DNA from: Limisphaera sp.
Lineage (GTDB): Bacteria > Verrucomicrobiota > Verrucomicrobiia > Limisphaerales > Limisphaeraceae
NCBI GenBank assembly: GCA_025057755.1
Contig: JANWVC010000003.1
Location: 124,001-188,000, forward strand
Length of the DNA: 64,000 bases
Reading direction: 5' to 3'
Shown: one piece after another, positions 34,025 through 43,106 of the stretch
Position numbering within the stretch: position 1 is the first letter of the stretch
How the letters are laid out: each line of letters begins with the position of its first letter
Position numbers and translations under genes: made by a program
The notes under the pieces: model-generated
Told to the model about the DNA's origin: nothing
What the model saw: only the letters and a program-made list of their open reading frames with translations
Database searches by the model: none

Positions 34025-35305
34025 TCAAGTCAGGCCAGTGTTGCTCGCGCTAGAATCCTGTCCAAACGCCGGCGCTGCCCGTGGAGTCCCTGCAACCGAA
34101 CCACCGGCTCGATGGGCCTCCATCGCCGCCAGCAGGATTTCCGCCACGCGTTCTGCAGCATCCGGTCGATGCCAAGTTTGCTGCACCTGCCGCATCCTCT
34201 CTCGGGCCAATGGATCTTTCAACAAACTGCCCAATTCAAAGGCCAACCGTTCCGGGGACGCTTCAGATTGTAAGATCATTCGAATTGCCCCTGTCTGCGC
34301 CAAGCAACGCGCATTATGCACCTGGTGGTCATCGGCCGCTGCGGGAAATGGCACCACCACAGCGGGCACGCCCACCGCCACCAGCTCGGCCAGGAAGGAA
34401 GCCCCCGCGCGTGATAACACCACGGTAGCCGCCAAAAGAAGATCCGCCACCTGATCCGAAAAGGCCATGACTGTCGCAGGGATTCCCCTGGACGCATACC
34501 CGGCCCGTACTGTGGCCTCATCCCGGAACCCGGTTAAGTGAATCCACTGTGGCATGGAGACTCCCGTTTGAGACCACCGGTCCAAACACGCAAGCACGCT
34601 CACATTCAGCGGGTGAGCGCCCTGACTGCCGCCCACCACGAGCACAACCGGTCTCTCAGCATCCAAGCCAAAGCTGCTAAGCACACGCGCCCGCCGCTCA
34701 AGTCGTGCTGCGCCGATCAGCCGACTGGCGAGAATGATCTCCCGTCGCACCGGTGTGCCGGTCACTCTCACCCACCTACCATGCACCCGGGGACAAGCCG
34801 CTTCGTACCCCACCATGACGCCTCGCGCCCATCGAGCCAGCCAGCGGTTCGCCCGACCAGGCACAGCATTGGATTCATGGAGGAACACCGGACAACGGCA
34901 TCCCAATGCAGCGAGCGCAGCCGGCAACGTGGTGAAACCACCCATTCCCAAAACTGCCCAACGCCCGGTGCGCCGGAGCAATTTACGCACGCAGCCAATC
35001 GATCGAAGCGATCCGACTAAGCACGCAAAACGGGTCCCTGATTGCCAACCGGCCACGGGCAAAACCATGGTGTCCACCCCGTGGCAACTTCGCGCCGCCC
35101 GTTGATCCACTTCTTTGGGTGAAATTAACAGAGTCACTCCCACTCCGCGTTCTTGCAACACCTGGGCAACTGCCAGTCCGGGAAACAGATGTCCTCCCGT
35201 GCCCCCGCACGCAATGGCCACCTGCAGCACATTCCGCCCCTGCGCTCTGGATGCTCTCCCCACGGTGCTTGCCAACGCAGCGTCAGGCACAGCGGTGCCA
35301 TCCAT
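34025..35305 (-). CDS. murG: UDP-N-acetylglucosamine--lipid I GlcNAc transferase
   Basis: Peripheral GT-B enzyme that converts lipid I to lipid II, 426 residues. N-terminal G-loops read ACGGTGGHLFPGLAVAQ and GMGGFTTLPAALAA, the HESNAVPGRANRWLAR motif is intact, and the C-domain has VVGGSQGAHPLN and LSRAGASFLAELVAVGVPAVVVPFP with DDHQ-HNA. The first ~30 residues and the last ~35 are extra compared with the usual 355-residue enzyme; the ATG at 35305 is taken but a GTG near the GGTGGH strand is possible. It lies 14 bases after ftsW. Confidence 0.95.
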   Translation of the reverse strand: MDGTAVPDAALASTVGRASRAQGRNVLQVAIACGGTGGHLFPGLAVAQVLQERGVGVTLLISPKEVDQRAARSCHGVDTMVLPVAGWQSGTRFACLVGSLRSIGCVRKLLRRTGRWAVLGMGGFTTLPAALAALGCRCPVFLHESNAVPGRANRWLARWARGVMVGYEAACPRVHGRWVRVTGTPVRREIILASRLIGAARLERRARVLSSFGLDAERPVVLVVGGSQGAHPLNVSVLACLDRWSQTGVSMPQWIHLTGFRDEATVRAGYASRGIPATVMAFSDQVADLLLAATVVLSRAGASFLAELVAVGVPAVVVPFPAAADDHQVHNARCLAQTGAIRMILQSEASPERLAFELGSLLKDPLARERMRQVQQTWHRPDAAERVAEILLAAMEAHRAGGSVAGTPRAAPAFGQDSSASNTGLT

Positions 35306-35319
35306 TGTGCAACAGGTTT

Positions 35320-36459
35320 TCACGGACTCGGCGCTGACTCCTCCTCCAACAAAAACGGATTCCGCCTGACTGCCTTTCGTCGAGAGGCCGCAACAGCAGG
35401 AGCCCGTCGGGCCACACTCAGCAGGAGCCCGACCCCTGCCAACGCAGCAAGCAAACTCGATCCGCCGTAACTGATGAAAGGCAAAGGCAACCCCTTGTTG
35501 GGTAACAAACTGGTCACCACGGCCATGTTCACTGCCGCCTGCATTCCCAGCCACAGAGTGACGCCCATGGCCAAAATCATCCCAAACGTTTCCCGGGCGC
35601 GTAGCGCGATCCGCAAACCACAAAAAACCACTGTCACAAAACCGGCCACCACTGCCAGTGATCCCACCAAACCCAGTTCCTCCCCGATAATGGCAAAAAT
35701 GAAATCGGTGTGGTGCTCAGGTACAAATCCCAGTTTTTGCCGGCCGTTGCCCAGCCCCAAACCTGTCCAGCCCCCAGAACCCAGTGCCAACATCGCTTGG
35801 TATGTTTGAAAACCGCTTTCCAGCTTGGTTTCTTCAAGGTCCCACCAAGCCAAGACGCGACGCGCACGCACCGGGTCTTGCCAAACGAACCACCCAATGG
35901 CCGCCGCGGCGCAGAAGGCACCTGGCACAATCCAACGCAATGGGGCACCAGCAACCACCATCAAGGCAACAGCTAAGCCGCCGAGTAACAGGGCTGTGCC
36001 CACATCTGGCTCCAGGAACACCAGCCCTACCAGTAATGCTGCGCAGCTGGTCGGTCTTACTAACCCCCGCAACGTGGTCAAGGACCGTCCGTGTCGATCC
36101 GCAAACCAAGCCACCAGCAGGATGACCCCCAGCTTGGCTAGCTCCGAGGGCTGGATCCGCACATCCCCCACGCCCAGCCAGCGCCGCGCGCCGTTGACCC
36201 TGATGCCCAAACCGGGGACCAGCACCAGCACAAGCAAAACCAACGTTAGGCCATACAACCACCATACCCATTGGCGCCAATGCAGATAATCCACCGCAGC
36301 TAATGTCCCGCAAAGAACCAGGCCCGCGGCACACCAACAACACTGGCGGAGCAGAAAATGCGGCCCTGCCTGGCTCATGCTGGAGCTGTACAACATCACC
36401 AATCCGAGCGCCAGCAGGGCCGCCACGCAAAACATCAACGTCAGAGCTACCCCGCGCAT
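35320..36459 (-). CDS. ftsW: peptidoglycan glycosyltransferase FtsW
   Basis: SEDS-family polymerase of the divisome, 379 residues, about ten helices. Signatures: GLVMLYSSSMSQAG, NGARRWLGVGDVRIQPSELAKLG, FLEPDVGTALLLGG with the catalytic Asp region, GNGRQKLGFVPEHHTDFIFAIIGEELG, and LLPNKGLPLPFISYGGSSL. The ATG at 36459 replaces a TTG eight codons upstream. It is separated from the LysM gene by 59 bases. The cognate transpeptidase ftsI is in the same cluster. Confidence 0.95.
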   Translation of the reverse strand: MRGVALTLMFCVAALLALGLVMLYSSSMSQAGPHFLLRQCCWCAAGLVLCGTLAAVDYLHWRQWVWWLYGLTLVLLVLVLVPGLGIRVNGARRWLGVGDVRIQPSELAKLGVILLVAWFADRHGRSLTTLRGLVRPTSCAALLVGLVFLEPDVGTALLLGGLAVALMVVAGAPLRWIVPGAFCAAAAIGWFVWQDPVRARRVLAWWDLEETKLESGFQTYQAMLALGSGGWTGLGLGNGRQKLGFVPEHHTDFIFAIIGEELGLVGSLAVVAGFVTVVFCGLRIALRARETFGMILAMGVTLWLGMQAAVNMAVVTSLLPNKGLPLPFISYGGSSLLAALAGVGLLLSVARRAPAVAASRRKAVRRNPFLLEEESAPSP

Positions 36460-36518
36460 TGCTGCCACGCCTGGGAATGTCAACAGGGTTCCTCAGCCGA
36501 TTCCGGACGGCACCCTTG

Positions 36519-37388
36519 CTAAAAACCGCCCGTGCCCTGCGGACGCGCCTGCGGTGGCGGACTCGTTGGGACCGTGGGAGGCACAAATGCCGGCGCTTCC
36601 ACGCGCGCCGGAGCCTCCGTGCGCGCCGCAGCGGCTGGAATTCGGAGCTTGTCACCCACCCGGATCCGATCGGTACGCAGTTGATTGGCCTCGCGCAAGG
36701 CTTGGACGGTCACGCCAAACCGCCGCGCAATCTTCGTCAGGTTGTCGCCGGACTGGACCACGTACACCTGTTCGACCGCGGGTACAGACCCGGTAGGCGC
36801 GATCATCGTACCGGAGGGCGTCGCTGCCGAAGCTCCTCCCTGGGTCGCAGGGACCACCAACTTTTGGCCAACCCGAAGCCGCTTTGGATCCACCCCTGGA
36901 TTGGCGTCCAACAGTGCCCGCAAGGGCACTCCCACTTTACGCGCGATTCCGTACATCGTGTCTCCTGCAGCCACTGTGTAATCCGAGGCTGACGCAGGAA
37001 CTGCAGTTCCCACACCCGGTGGCGCAGTCATCGTCGGCCCCGGAGTTGTTGGTACAAGCGCTGCGGGTGGTTGCGACAAAACCGGAACGGCAGGAGGCGC
37101 TCCTGTCGACGTCAACACCGGCAAGGTCGAGGTCTCAACCATGGCTGGTGGCACGTCTGTCGTCACCAAAGGCGCCAGATTGGTGTCAAAGACCGGTAAC
37201 GTGGGCGAAAGCTCCGGATAACTCGGCGGTGCCTCTTCGCGCTTGCAGCCCTGCACAATCAACACCGTGCCGATCGCCAGCACGTGCGCCGCCAGTACAC
37301 AGAAAATGGCCGTTCGCACGCGGGAACGACTCTGCTGCTTTTGCTCCAACAACGAACCCTGTGGCAGAAGTGGATTGTCCGCACTCAT
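36519..37388 (-). CDS. membrane-anchored LysM-repeat protein
   Basis: A 289-residue product with a short cytoplasmic N-terminus, one transmembrane helix (about residues 26-46, ending with Cys in VQGCK, which could instead be a lipobox-like site), a Pro/Thr-rich linker to about residue 130, and two LysM modules: YTVAAGDTMYGIARKVGVPLRALLDANPG (begins about residue 138) and YVVQSGDNLTKIARRFGVTVQALREANQ (about residue 210). LysM binds GlcNAc-containing glycans, so it probably holds peptidoglycan at the septum. It lies between mraY and ftsW, five bases after the 131-codon ORF. No catalytic domain is attached. Confidence 0.88.
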   Translation of the reverse strand: MSADNPLLPQGSLLEQKQQSRSRVRTAIFCVLAAHVLAIGTVLIVQGCKREEAPPSYPELSPTLPVFDTNLAPLVTTDVPPAMVETSTLPVLTSTGAPPAVPVLSQPPAALVPTTPGPTMTAPPGVGTAVPASASDYTVAAGDTMYGIARKVGVPLRALLDANPGVDPKRLRVGQKLVVPATQGGASAATPSGTMIAPTGSVPAVEQVYVVQSGDNLTKIARRFGVTVQALREANQLRTDRIRVGDKLRIPAAAARTEAPARVEAPAFVPPTVPTSPPPQARPQGTGGF

Positions 37389-37393
37389 AATCT

Positions 37394-37789
37394 TTAAGCC
37401 CGCCCTTCCAATGATGACCGAGGGGTGATTTGCTCCACTATGCGCGAAAGCGTTCCCTCAGTTCGCCATCGCGCAAAAACCTTGTGTTGCTTCCGGTGTC
37501 GGCAAGTCAGATTCGCCTGCTTCAGGCGACGTTCCCGCTGCCGTACATCGGTGCTCAAAGAACCTGCCGTTAAGCTGAGCCATCTGATTGAATCTATCGG
37601 GGCGCAACCAACCGGCCGGGGGGCACACGTCAAATTGACCGCGCTCGCGACCCGCCCTAAGCGACTGCTTCTAACACCGGGTCTGCTCGAGTGCAAGCCG
37701 CAACCGGGTCGAAGGCACGAGTCCCCCGAGGCCACCCCGTTGGTAGCCTGCTCAAGCGTGTCGGATCCTAAGAACGCATCGGGCTTCAT
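37394..37789 (-). pseudogene. 131-codon ORF in the murD slot, possible murD remnant
   Basis: The ATG at 37789 overlaps the mraY stop (ATGA) and the frame runs to a TAA five bases before the LysM gene, so it fills the murD position exactly. The product begins MKPDAF, similar to murD N-termini I recall from this phylum, but has no GxGxSGxA nucleotide motif and no GTNGKT ATP-binding motif, and is far shorter than MurD (about 450 residues). A stretch near residues 78-92 (SLSTDVRQRERRLKQ) faintly resembles the MurD LSPGxP region. Composition is Arg/Ser/Cys-rich and unlike neighbours. It is most likely an eroded murD; a new small protein cannot be excluded. Confidence 0.5.
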
Positions 37790-38934
37790 CGGATCTTCAA
37801 AGTCGCCAGCGCCAAAACGGCAAACAAAACTCCGAGAATGTAAAACCGCGTAACGACCTGGCTTTCGTACCAACCCTTTTTTTCGAAGTGATGGTGCAAC
37901 GGTGCCATGAGAAAAACCCTTTGGCCGGTGCCCGTTCGCAAGCGTGTGTAGCGAAACCATGCCCGTTGCACCAGCACAGATACCGCTTCCAACACAAACA
38001 CCCCGCCAGCAATAACCAACACAAACGGCTGATGAATCAGGACCGCCACGACGCCCAGGCCACCTCCCAAGGCCAGCGAGCCGGTATCGCCCATAAATAC
38101 CTGCGCAGGATGACAGTTGTACCAGAGAAACCCTAATCCTGCCCCAATCATTGCTGCACAAAAAACCGTCAGTTCGCCCGCCCCGGGCACATAAGGAATC
38201 TGCAAATAGGCGGCCGCGCGCGCATTGCCGGCCAAGTAGGTAAACACCAAAAACACAAAGGCGGCGATCACGGTGCATCCGATGGCTAATCCGTCCAAAC
38301 CGTCCGTGAGATTGACCGCATTGGAACTGCCTACCAGCACCAGCACGATCAACAGCAGTCCCACCATTCCAGCCCCAGTCAGCACCGGATACTTGTAAAA
38401 GGGCACCATGATTTCCGTCACCAAACGGCTGGTCGCCGGTGTCCACCACAAGTACAAACCGACAAACAAACCCACCAGGGTTTGCACTGCCAACTTCAAG
38501 CGCTCGGAAGCCCCCCGACTGCTCTGCTGGTTGATCTTGGCAAAATCGTCGTAAAACCCCAGTCCGCATAACACCAACACACACAAAAGTGTGAGGCATA
38601 CCGGCGGGATCCAGGCTGCCCACAGTAGCGTGCTGAGCGTCAGGACCGGCACCAGAAGCAGCCCGCCCATTGTCGGCGTGCCGCGCTTGCTCAACACACG
38701 CGCCCGCAGATCGCCAGCGGCTTCTGCCCGATCCTGATAGTCCTGGCCAAACCGAATCCGCTTCAACCAGGCAATGACACGCGGGCCCAGCCACCAACTG
38801 AGCACCAATGCTGTCAAGGCCGCACCGCCACTGCGCACCGTGATGTAACGAAACAAGCGAAGAAACGACAGCCTTTCCGCCCAGACGGTGCCCTCGACCC
38901 AGTCCGCAATCCACTGGCTTGCGTAGTACATCAT
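37786..38934 (-). CDS. mraY: phospho-N-acetylmuramoyl-pentapeptide transferase
   Basis: Integral membrane enzyme that makes lipid I; 382 residues, ten helices. Catalytic motifs are complete: RVLSKRGTPTMGGLL, CGLGFYDDFAK (the DD pair), GSSNAVNLTDGLDGLA, VFMGDTGSLALGG, and APLHHHFEKKGWYE. The ATG at 38934 overlaps the murF stop (ATGA). The next start overlaps its own stop in the same way. MraY needs UDP-MurNAc-pentapeptide, so MurC, MurD and MurE activities must exist in the cell although their genes are not in this cluster. Confidence 0.97.
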   Translation of the reverse strand: MMYYASQWIADWVEGTVWAERLSFLRLFRYITVRSGGAALTALVLSWWLGPRVIAWLKRIRFGQDYQDRAEAAGDLRARVLSKRGTPTMGGLLLVPVLTLSTLLWAAWIPPVCLTLLCVLVLCGLGFYDDFAKINQQSSRGASERLKLAVQTLVGLFVGLYLWWTPATSRLVTEIMVPFYKYPVLTGAGMVGLLLIVLVLVGSSNAVNLTDGLDGLAIGCTVIAAFVFLVFTYLAGNARAAAYLQIPYVPGAGELTVFCAAMIGAGLGFLWYNCHPAQVFMGDTGSLALGGGLGVVAVLIHQPFVLVIAGGVFVLEAVSVLVQRAWFRYTRLRTGTGQRVFLMAPLHHHFEKKGWYESQVVTRFYILGVLFAVLALATLKIR

Positions 38935-40388
38935 CCGCGTCTGCTTGTTTCCTTCCGCCACCAAGCGAGTAGCCGGTCCAGCCCTGCTCGACGGGATCCC
39001 TTGAGGAGCAACGTGTCGCCGGGTCGCGCCCATTGGCGCAGCGCCTCCAGCAGCGGCTCCAATTGGGCAAATTCCATCACCCGCATCAATCCTGCTGCTC
39101 GGGCCCCAGCTGCTATCCATCCGGCCGATGGCCCAACCACGAATAACTGGGCCACGCCCAGCTCTGCAGCCCAACGACCGGCCTCGCGATGCGCCTGTTC
39201 CGAATAAGACCCCAACTCGGCCATTTCGCCCAAAACAGCGATGCGGCGTCCGCGACACGGAAGGGCACAAAACGTCTCCAACGCCGCCCGGAGGGAATCC
39301 GGGTTGGCGTTGTAGGAATCATCCAAGATCCGCACGCCGTCGAAATCGTGGACTTCCATGCGATGCGGCGCAGCCTTGCACGCGGACAATCCGGCGTAAA
39401 TGTCGCTCCGGGTGGCGCCCAGCGCCCGTGCCATGAGCATGGCCAGAAGAGCATTGCGCGCCTGATGCCGACCCAAGAGACGCATCTGATATCCTCCCAC
39501 TAGGGCCGGATCCGGTCCCTCCACCCGGAAACGCGTACCTGCCCAGTCGACGACCACTTGGACCACGCGCCAATCAGCCGCCCCGTCCATGCCTGCGAAA
39601 ACAACGCGGGCTGAAGTCCGACCTGCGATGGCCGGCGCCCACGAGTCGTCCCCATTCAGCACCAGCACACCCTCCGGCGGTAACAGCTCCGCCAAGGTTC
39701 CTTCCTCAGCCGCTACCCCGGCCAGATCACCGAAAAACTCCAAATGCTCCCGGCCCACGCCTGTAAAAATCCCATAGGCGGGCTGAATCCATTCGAGCAA
39801 AGGCCGCAGTTCCCCCGGATGATTCGTCCCCACCTCCAAGACGGCCGCCCAATGGTGCGGCTCCAGCTGCAGCAGGGTCAGCGGCACACCCAGATCATTG
39901 TTAAAACTCTGAGGACTGGCTAGGACTGCACCCCTTTGTGCCAGAATGGCGGCCAGCAGATTCTTGGTGCTGGTTTTGCCGTTGGAGCCTGCGACCGCAA
40001 CCACCGGCAAACCAAATTGCCGCCGATGCGCCACCGCCCATCGTGCCAGCGCCGTGCGGGTATTGTCCACTTCTAGCACCGCACATCCGGGGGGATAATC
40101 GGACAGTGTGCCCGGCTCCACCAAAACCGCGCGAGCTCCCGCGGCAACAGCCGAAGTCACGAAGTCATGACCATCATACCGCGGACCGCGCAACGCCACA
40201 AACAAGGCCCCGGGCCAGACGTGTCGAGAATCCGTACTGACGCCCTCGAGGACCAAATCTGGCGTGCCAGCCATCAACCTGGCTCCCGTGGCTGCCACCA
40301 CAGATGCCACTTGAAAGCGCGGCTGTTTCACCTCTCCAACAGGCCTCGCTGTCGATGGGTCGCGCTCCATCCTCAGGCTCAGCGTCAC
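38931..40388 (-). CDS. murF: UDP-N-acetylmuramoyl-tripeptide--D-alanyl-D-alanine ligase
   Basis: Adds D-Ala-D-Ala to UDP-MurNAc-tripeptide, 485 residues. It shows GVSTDSRHVWPGALFVALRGPRYDGH in the N-domain, the ATP loop VAGSNGKTSTKNLL, FNNDLGVPLTLL, EVGTNHPGEL, and the MurF-specific ILDDSYNANPDSLRAAL. The start is the GTG at 40388: it overlaps the TGA of the preceding 75-codon ORF (GTGA) and has GGAGGA five bases upstream, which decides it over the ATG at 40370. It is the only one of the four Mur ligases in the cluster. Confidence 0.96.
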   Translation of the reverse strand: MTLSLRMERDPSTARPVGEVKQPRFQVASVVAATGARLMAGTPDLVLEGVSTDSRHVWPGALFVALRGPRYDGHDFVTSAVAAGARAVLVEPGTLSDYPPGCAVLEVDNTRTALARWAVAHRRQFGLPVVAVAGSNGKTSTKNLLAAILAQRGAVLASPQSFNNDLGVPLTLLQLEPHHWAAVLEVGTNHPGELRPLLEWIQPAYGIFTGVGREHLEFFGDLAGVAAEEGTLAELLPPEGVLVLNGDDSWAPAIAGRTSARVVFAGMDGAADWRVVQVVVDWAGTRFRVEGPDPALVGGYQMRLLGRHQARNALLAMLMARALGATRSDIYAGLSACKAAPHRMEVHDFDGVRILDDSYNANPDSLRAALETFCALPCRGRRIAVLGEMAELGSYSEQAHREAGRWAAELGVAQLFVVGPSAGWIAAGARAAGLMRVMEFAQLEPLLEALRQWARPGDTLLLKGSRRAGLDRLLAWWRKETSRRG

Positions 40389-40612
40389 CGTTGTCCTCCT
40401 TGCTCGCGCTCGAACCAACTCTGCCCATCGGCTCTGGTGGTGGCAGGGATAGTCACTGGCGTCCTTTCCGCCAAACCATACGCCAGACCGGTTTGTGCAG
40501 AGGTCGCATGGCGATTGATCACATGATCACGAGTTTGCTGCCTTCGGGCCGCGCGGCCCCCGCTGACGGCGGAGGCATACAACCGATAGGATGGACGTAT
40601 TGTGTCGTTCAT
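40385..40612 (-). CDS. 75-codon ORF in the murE slot, unknown
   Basis: The ATG lies three bases after the ftsI stop and the TGA overlaps the murF GTG, so it occupies the gap where murE normally sits. The product is hydrophilic and Arg/Gln/Thr-rich with no transmembrane segment and no recognised motif; it lacks any MurE signature (no ATP loop, no DNP[AR] motif). No ribosome-binding site precedes its ATG, while its last codons contain the murF site (GGAGGA, 40394-40399). It may be a coupled leader ORF, a scar left by loss of murE, or chance. Expression is unproven. Confidence 0.4.
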   Translation of the reverse strand: MNDTIRPSYRLYASAVSGGRAARRQQTRDHVINRHATSAQTGLAYGLAERTPVTIPATTRADGQSWFEREQGGQR

Positions 40613-40615
40613 GAC

Positions 40616-42673
40616 TTAATTCAAGCGGTTCCCACTTCTGTTGACGACAGGTCGCTCCGAAGATGAGGGCCCCGGAACTCCTGCCAATTCGGTCTGTATG
40701 GACTCCGGCTGGTCGGGCGGCACCCCAAGATATTGCATCACCCGCTCGGCCACCTTCCGAAACACGGGTCCAGCTACCTGCCCGCCGTAATACCCGCGTT
40801 GCGGCTCATCCAAGGTCACTGCGATGACGACTTCCGGGCGATCTGCAGGCAAAAAGCCGATGAAAGAAGATACATATTTCCCCGGAATGTATCCTCGGTC
40901 ACCTTCAGCCTTTTGGGCTGTGCCCGTTTTGCCAGCCACCGTATAACCAGGCACAGCCGCCCGCGGCGCGGTACCTTCCGGCGTGGGTACGGTCTTAAGC
41001 GCCTGCACCAGGGCCCGGGCTGACTCCTCGCGCAAAACCCGGCGGACGACCACGGGCTGGTAAGCGGCCACGATTCGACCCTGCCGATCTTCCAATCGTT
41101 CCACCAGCTTCGGCTGCATCAAGACGCCGCCGTTGGCAATCGCAGCCATGGCCATGGCCATCTGAAGACGCGTCACCGCCAGACCGTGACCCATCGGAAT
41201 CTGGGCGATCGAAACCTTGTACCACCGATTTACCGGCGGGACATAACCAGGCATCTCGCCAGGCAAGGGAATCCCGGTGCGCGCGCCAAAACCAAAGGCT
41301 CGAATGTATTCGTACAGGCGTTGTTCGCCCAAACGCAGCCCAATCTTGGCAGCGCCAATGTTTGAGGACTTGGTGACAATGCCCTCGACTGTAAGCCGCT
41401 CGAACGGATGGTGGTCATGCAAAATGCGGCCTCCAAAAAGGAATCGACCCCGTTCGCAATCAAACACGTCCTCTAAGCTGACCACGCCGTCGTTCAGAGC
41501 CCCCCCCACGACGACCACCTTGAAGGTGGAACCCGGCTCCATGTGGTCCGTGATGGTCACGTTTCGGCGCGCCTCCGCCGGTGCTTCTCCCGGAGCGTTG
41601 GGGTCAAAACCGGGTAAATTCGCCAAGGCCAGAATCGCCCCTGTTTGAGGCCGGATCACCAACCCCGAGATGTTCTTGGGACGATGTTGCTCCATCGCTT
41701 CGGCCAAAGCTTGTTCCAGCATGTTTTGAATGGCTGCGTCCAGCGTCAGCACAACGTTCCATCCATCTCGGGGCTCAACGTCCTGGTCGCGCAACCGAAC
41801 GACCTCGCGCCGCCGACTGTCAGTCTCAATCACGCGCCAGCCATGCACACCCGCCAATTGGGGATCCAACGTCCGTTCAATTCCGTCTCCGCCTCGTCGT
41901 TCCAATAGAACTTGACCATCCACAGTGACTTCGCGCAGTGCCATGTGACCCAACACGTGCGCCGCAAGATTCCGGTTAGGATACCAGCGCAGTTGATCCT
42001 CCATGGGATCGGCAAAGACGCCAAACCGCCGCATTTGCTGAAGAGCCCTTCGTTCACGGGCGCTCATCTGACCGGGATCCCGTCCCACATCCAAACTGCT
42101 CATCGTTTCCTGGATGCGTTCCCAGGTTTCCACCGGCACCTGCCGCGCCAGCACCACATAGCGATTCGTCCACCACTTTCCCGACTCCGGATCTTGCCGC
42201 ACCCGGGGCAGTAGACGCATTTGTAAGTCAAGGGCGGACACGCCCAGCAACGGCGCCAAGGCCCGGGCCACCGGGACCTGATAATCTCCAATCAAAACCG
42301 GATCTGCGCATACCGTCCGTACAGGCACGCTCGTGGCCAACAAGGTGCCCCGCACATCCAAGATGTCCCCCCGGCGAGGCTGCCGCAGCATCTCCCGCTC
42401 CCGATTGCGCCGGGCTTCCTGATCCAGTTCGGAATGCCGGAGCACCTGCAGATCCACAAGGCGGTAGACCACCGCGCCGTACACCACCAGAAGTCCTAGC
42501 GCCAGCAGCACCGCTCGACGCAATTGCAGCGAGCCTATAACCCCTTCGCCCATTCGCCGATCTACCGCAAATCCGGCCACGGGCCGACTCCGAGTCCGTT
42601 GGAGCCGGCCCCGGCCGTTCCCGCCGCTCCGCTTTGGGGAATCTGCCTGCTCGAATCTTAAATCTCCGGCCAC
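40616..42673 (-). CDS. ftsI: peptidoglycan D,D-transpeptidase FtsI (PBP3-like)
   Basis: Class B penicillin-binding protein of the divisome, 685 residues. After a ~50-residue basic cytoplasmic region comes one transmembrane helix (about residues 50-72, RRAVLLALGLLVVYGAVVYRLV), a PBP dimer domain (GDILDVRGTLLATSVPVRTVCADP), and the transpeptidase domain with HMEPGSTFKVV (catalytic Ser), VTKSSNIGAAK (SxN) and VAGKTGTAQKA (KTG). The GTG at 42673 gives the longest product; an ATG at 42553 would shorten the cytoplasmic tail and may be the true start. No PASTA domain is present. Confidence 0.95.
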   Translation of the reverse strand: MAGDLRFEQADSPKRSGGNGRGRLQRTRSRPVAGFAVDRRMGEGVIGSLQLRRAVLLALGLLVVYGAVVYRLVDLQVLRHSELDQEARRNREREMLRQPRRGDILDVRGTLLATSVPVRTVCADPVLIGDYQVPVARALAPLLGVSALDLQMRLLPRVRQDPESGKWWTNRYVVLARQVPVETWERIQETMSSLDVGRDPGQMSARERRALQQMRRFGVFADPMEDQLRWYPNRNLAAHVLGHMALREVTVDGQVLLERRGGDGIERTLDPQLAGVHGWRVIETDSRRREVVRLRDQDVEPRDGWNVVLTLDAAIQNMLEQALAEAMEQHRPKNISGLVIRPQTGAILALANLPGFDPNAPGEAPAEARRNVTITDHMEPGSTFKVVVVGGALNDGVVSLEDVFDCERGRFLFGGRILHDHHPFERLTVEGIVTKSSNIGAAKIGLRLGEQRLYEYIRAFGFGARTGIPLPGEMPGYVPPVNRWYKVSIAQIPMGHGLAVTRLQMAMAMAAIANGGVLMQPKLVERLEDRQGRIVAAYQPVVVRRVLREESARALVQALKTVPTPEGTAPRAAVPGYTVAGKTGTAQKAEGDRGYIPGKYVSSFIGFLPADRPEVVIAVTLDEPQRGYYGGQVAGPVFRKVAERVMQYLGVPPDQPESIQTELAGVPGPSSSERPVVNRSGNRLN

Positions 42674-42730
42674 GCACCCGCGGCGATCGGTTCCTCTTCC
42701 GACCGCGTCACGGGTGGCGGCCGTAAAATC

Positions 42731-43105
42731 TCATCCAGAGTCGGGCTCGTGACTTGCAGCGCTTCCAGCCACATCTTTTCGGGCCGTCCATCCTTGAGGG
42801 TCGGTTAGTCTCCAGACCTGGGATGGATGCGCCGGCTCCAGCCCCAATTGCAGTTCACGAACCCGCTGCTCCAAAAATCGGGGTGAATGCAGGGTGGCCA
42901 GTTGACGCCGCAAGCGTTCGTTTCCCGAGCGCAACTCGGTCAAACGTTGTTCACGCTGTTTGATCTGCCGCCCCAACTGATCCACCTGGTTCTTCAGCCA
43001 CACATAACCCAGGCCCAGCGAGCCCAGGCATAGACACGCTAACACCACCCAGAGACCGGGCCACAACCATGAATCTCTAGTGCCAGGGCGCGTCCGCGTT
43101 TTCAT
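42731..43105 (-). CDS. ftsL: cell division protein FtsL-like
   Basis: A 124-residue bitopic protein: short basic N-terminus, one helix (about residues 16-37, LWPGLWVVLACLCLGSLGLGYVWL), and a periplasmic coiled coil (NQVDQLGRQIKQREQRLTELRSGNERLRRQL). FtsL sequences are poorly conserved, so the call rests on this architecture and on the position between rsmH and ftsI. The ATG at 43105 is one base after the rsmH stop. The C-terminal tail is polar and of unknown role. Confidence 0.85.
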   Translation of the reverse strand: MKTRTRPGTRDSWLWPGLWVVLACLCLGSLGLGYVWLKNQVDQLGRQIKQREQRLTELRSGNERLRRQLATLHSPRFLEQRVRELQLGLEPAHPSQVWRLTDPQGWTARKDVAGSAASHEPDSG

Positions 43106-43106
43106 T

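Noticed and set aside
34008..34025. Remnant of murC between murG and murB
   Set aside because: Only 16 bases separate the two genes, too few to hold any remnant; the loss there is clean.
37790..39070. Long minus-strand frame covering mraY in another frame
   Set aside because: It overlaps mraY completely; mraY has all catalytic motifs, so the alternative frame is a shadow of GC-rich coding sequence. Only its downstream part beyond the mraY stop (37394-37789) is kept.
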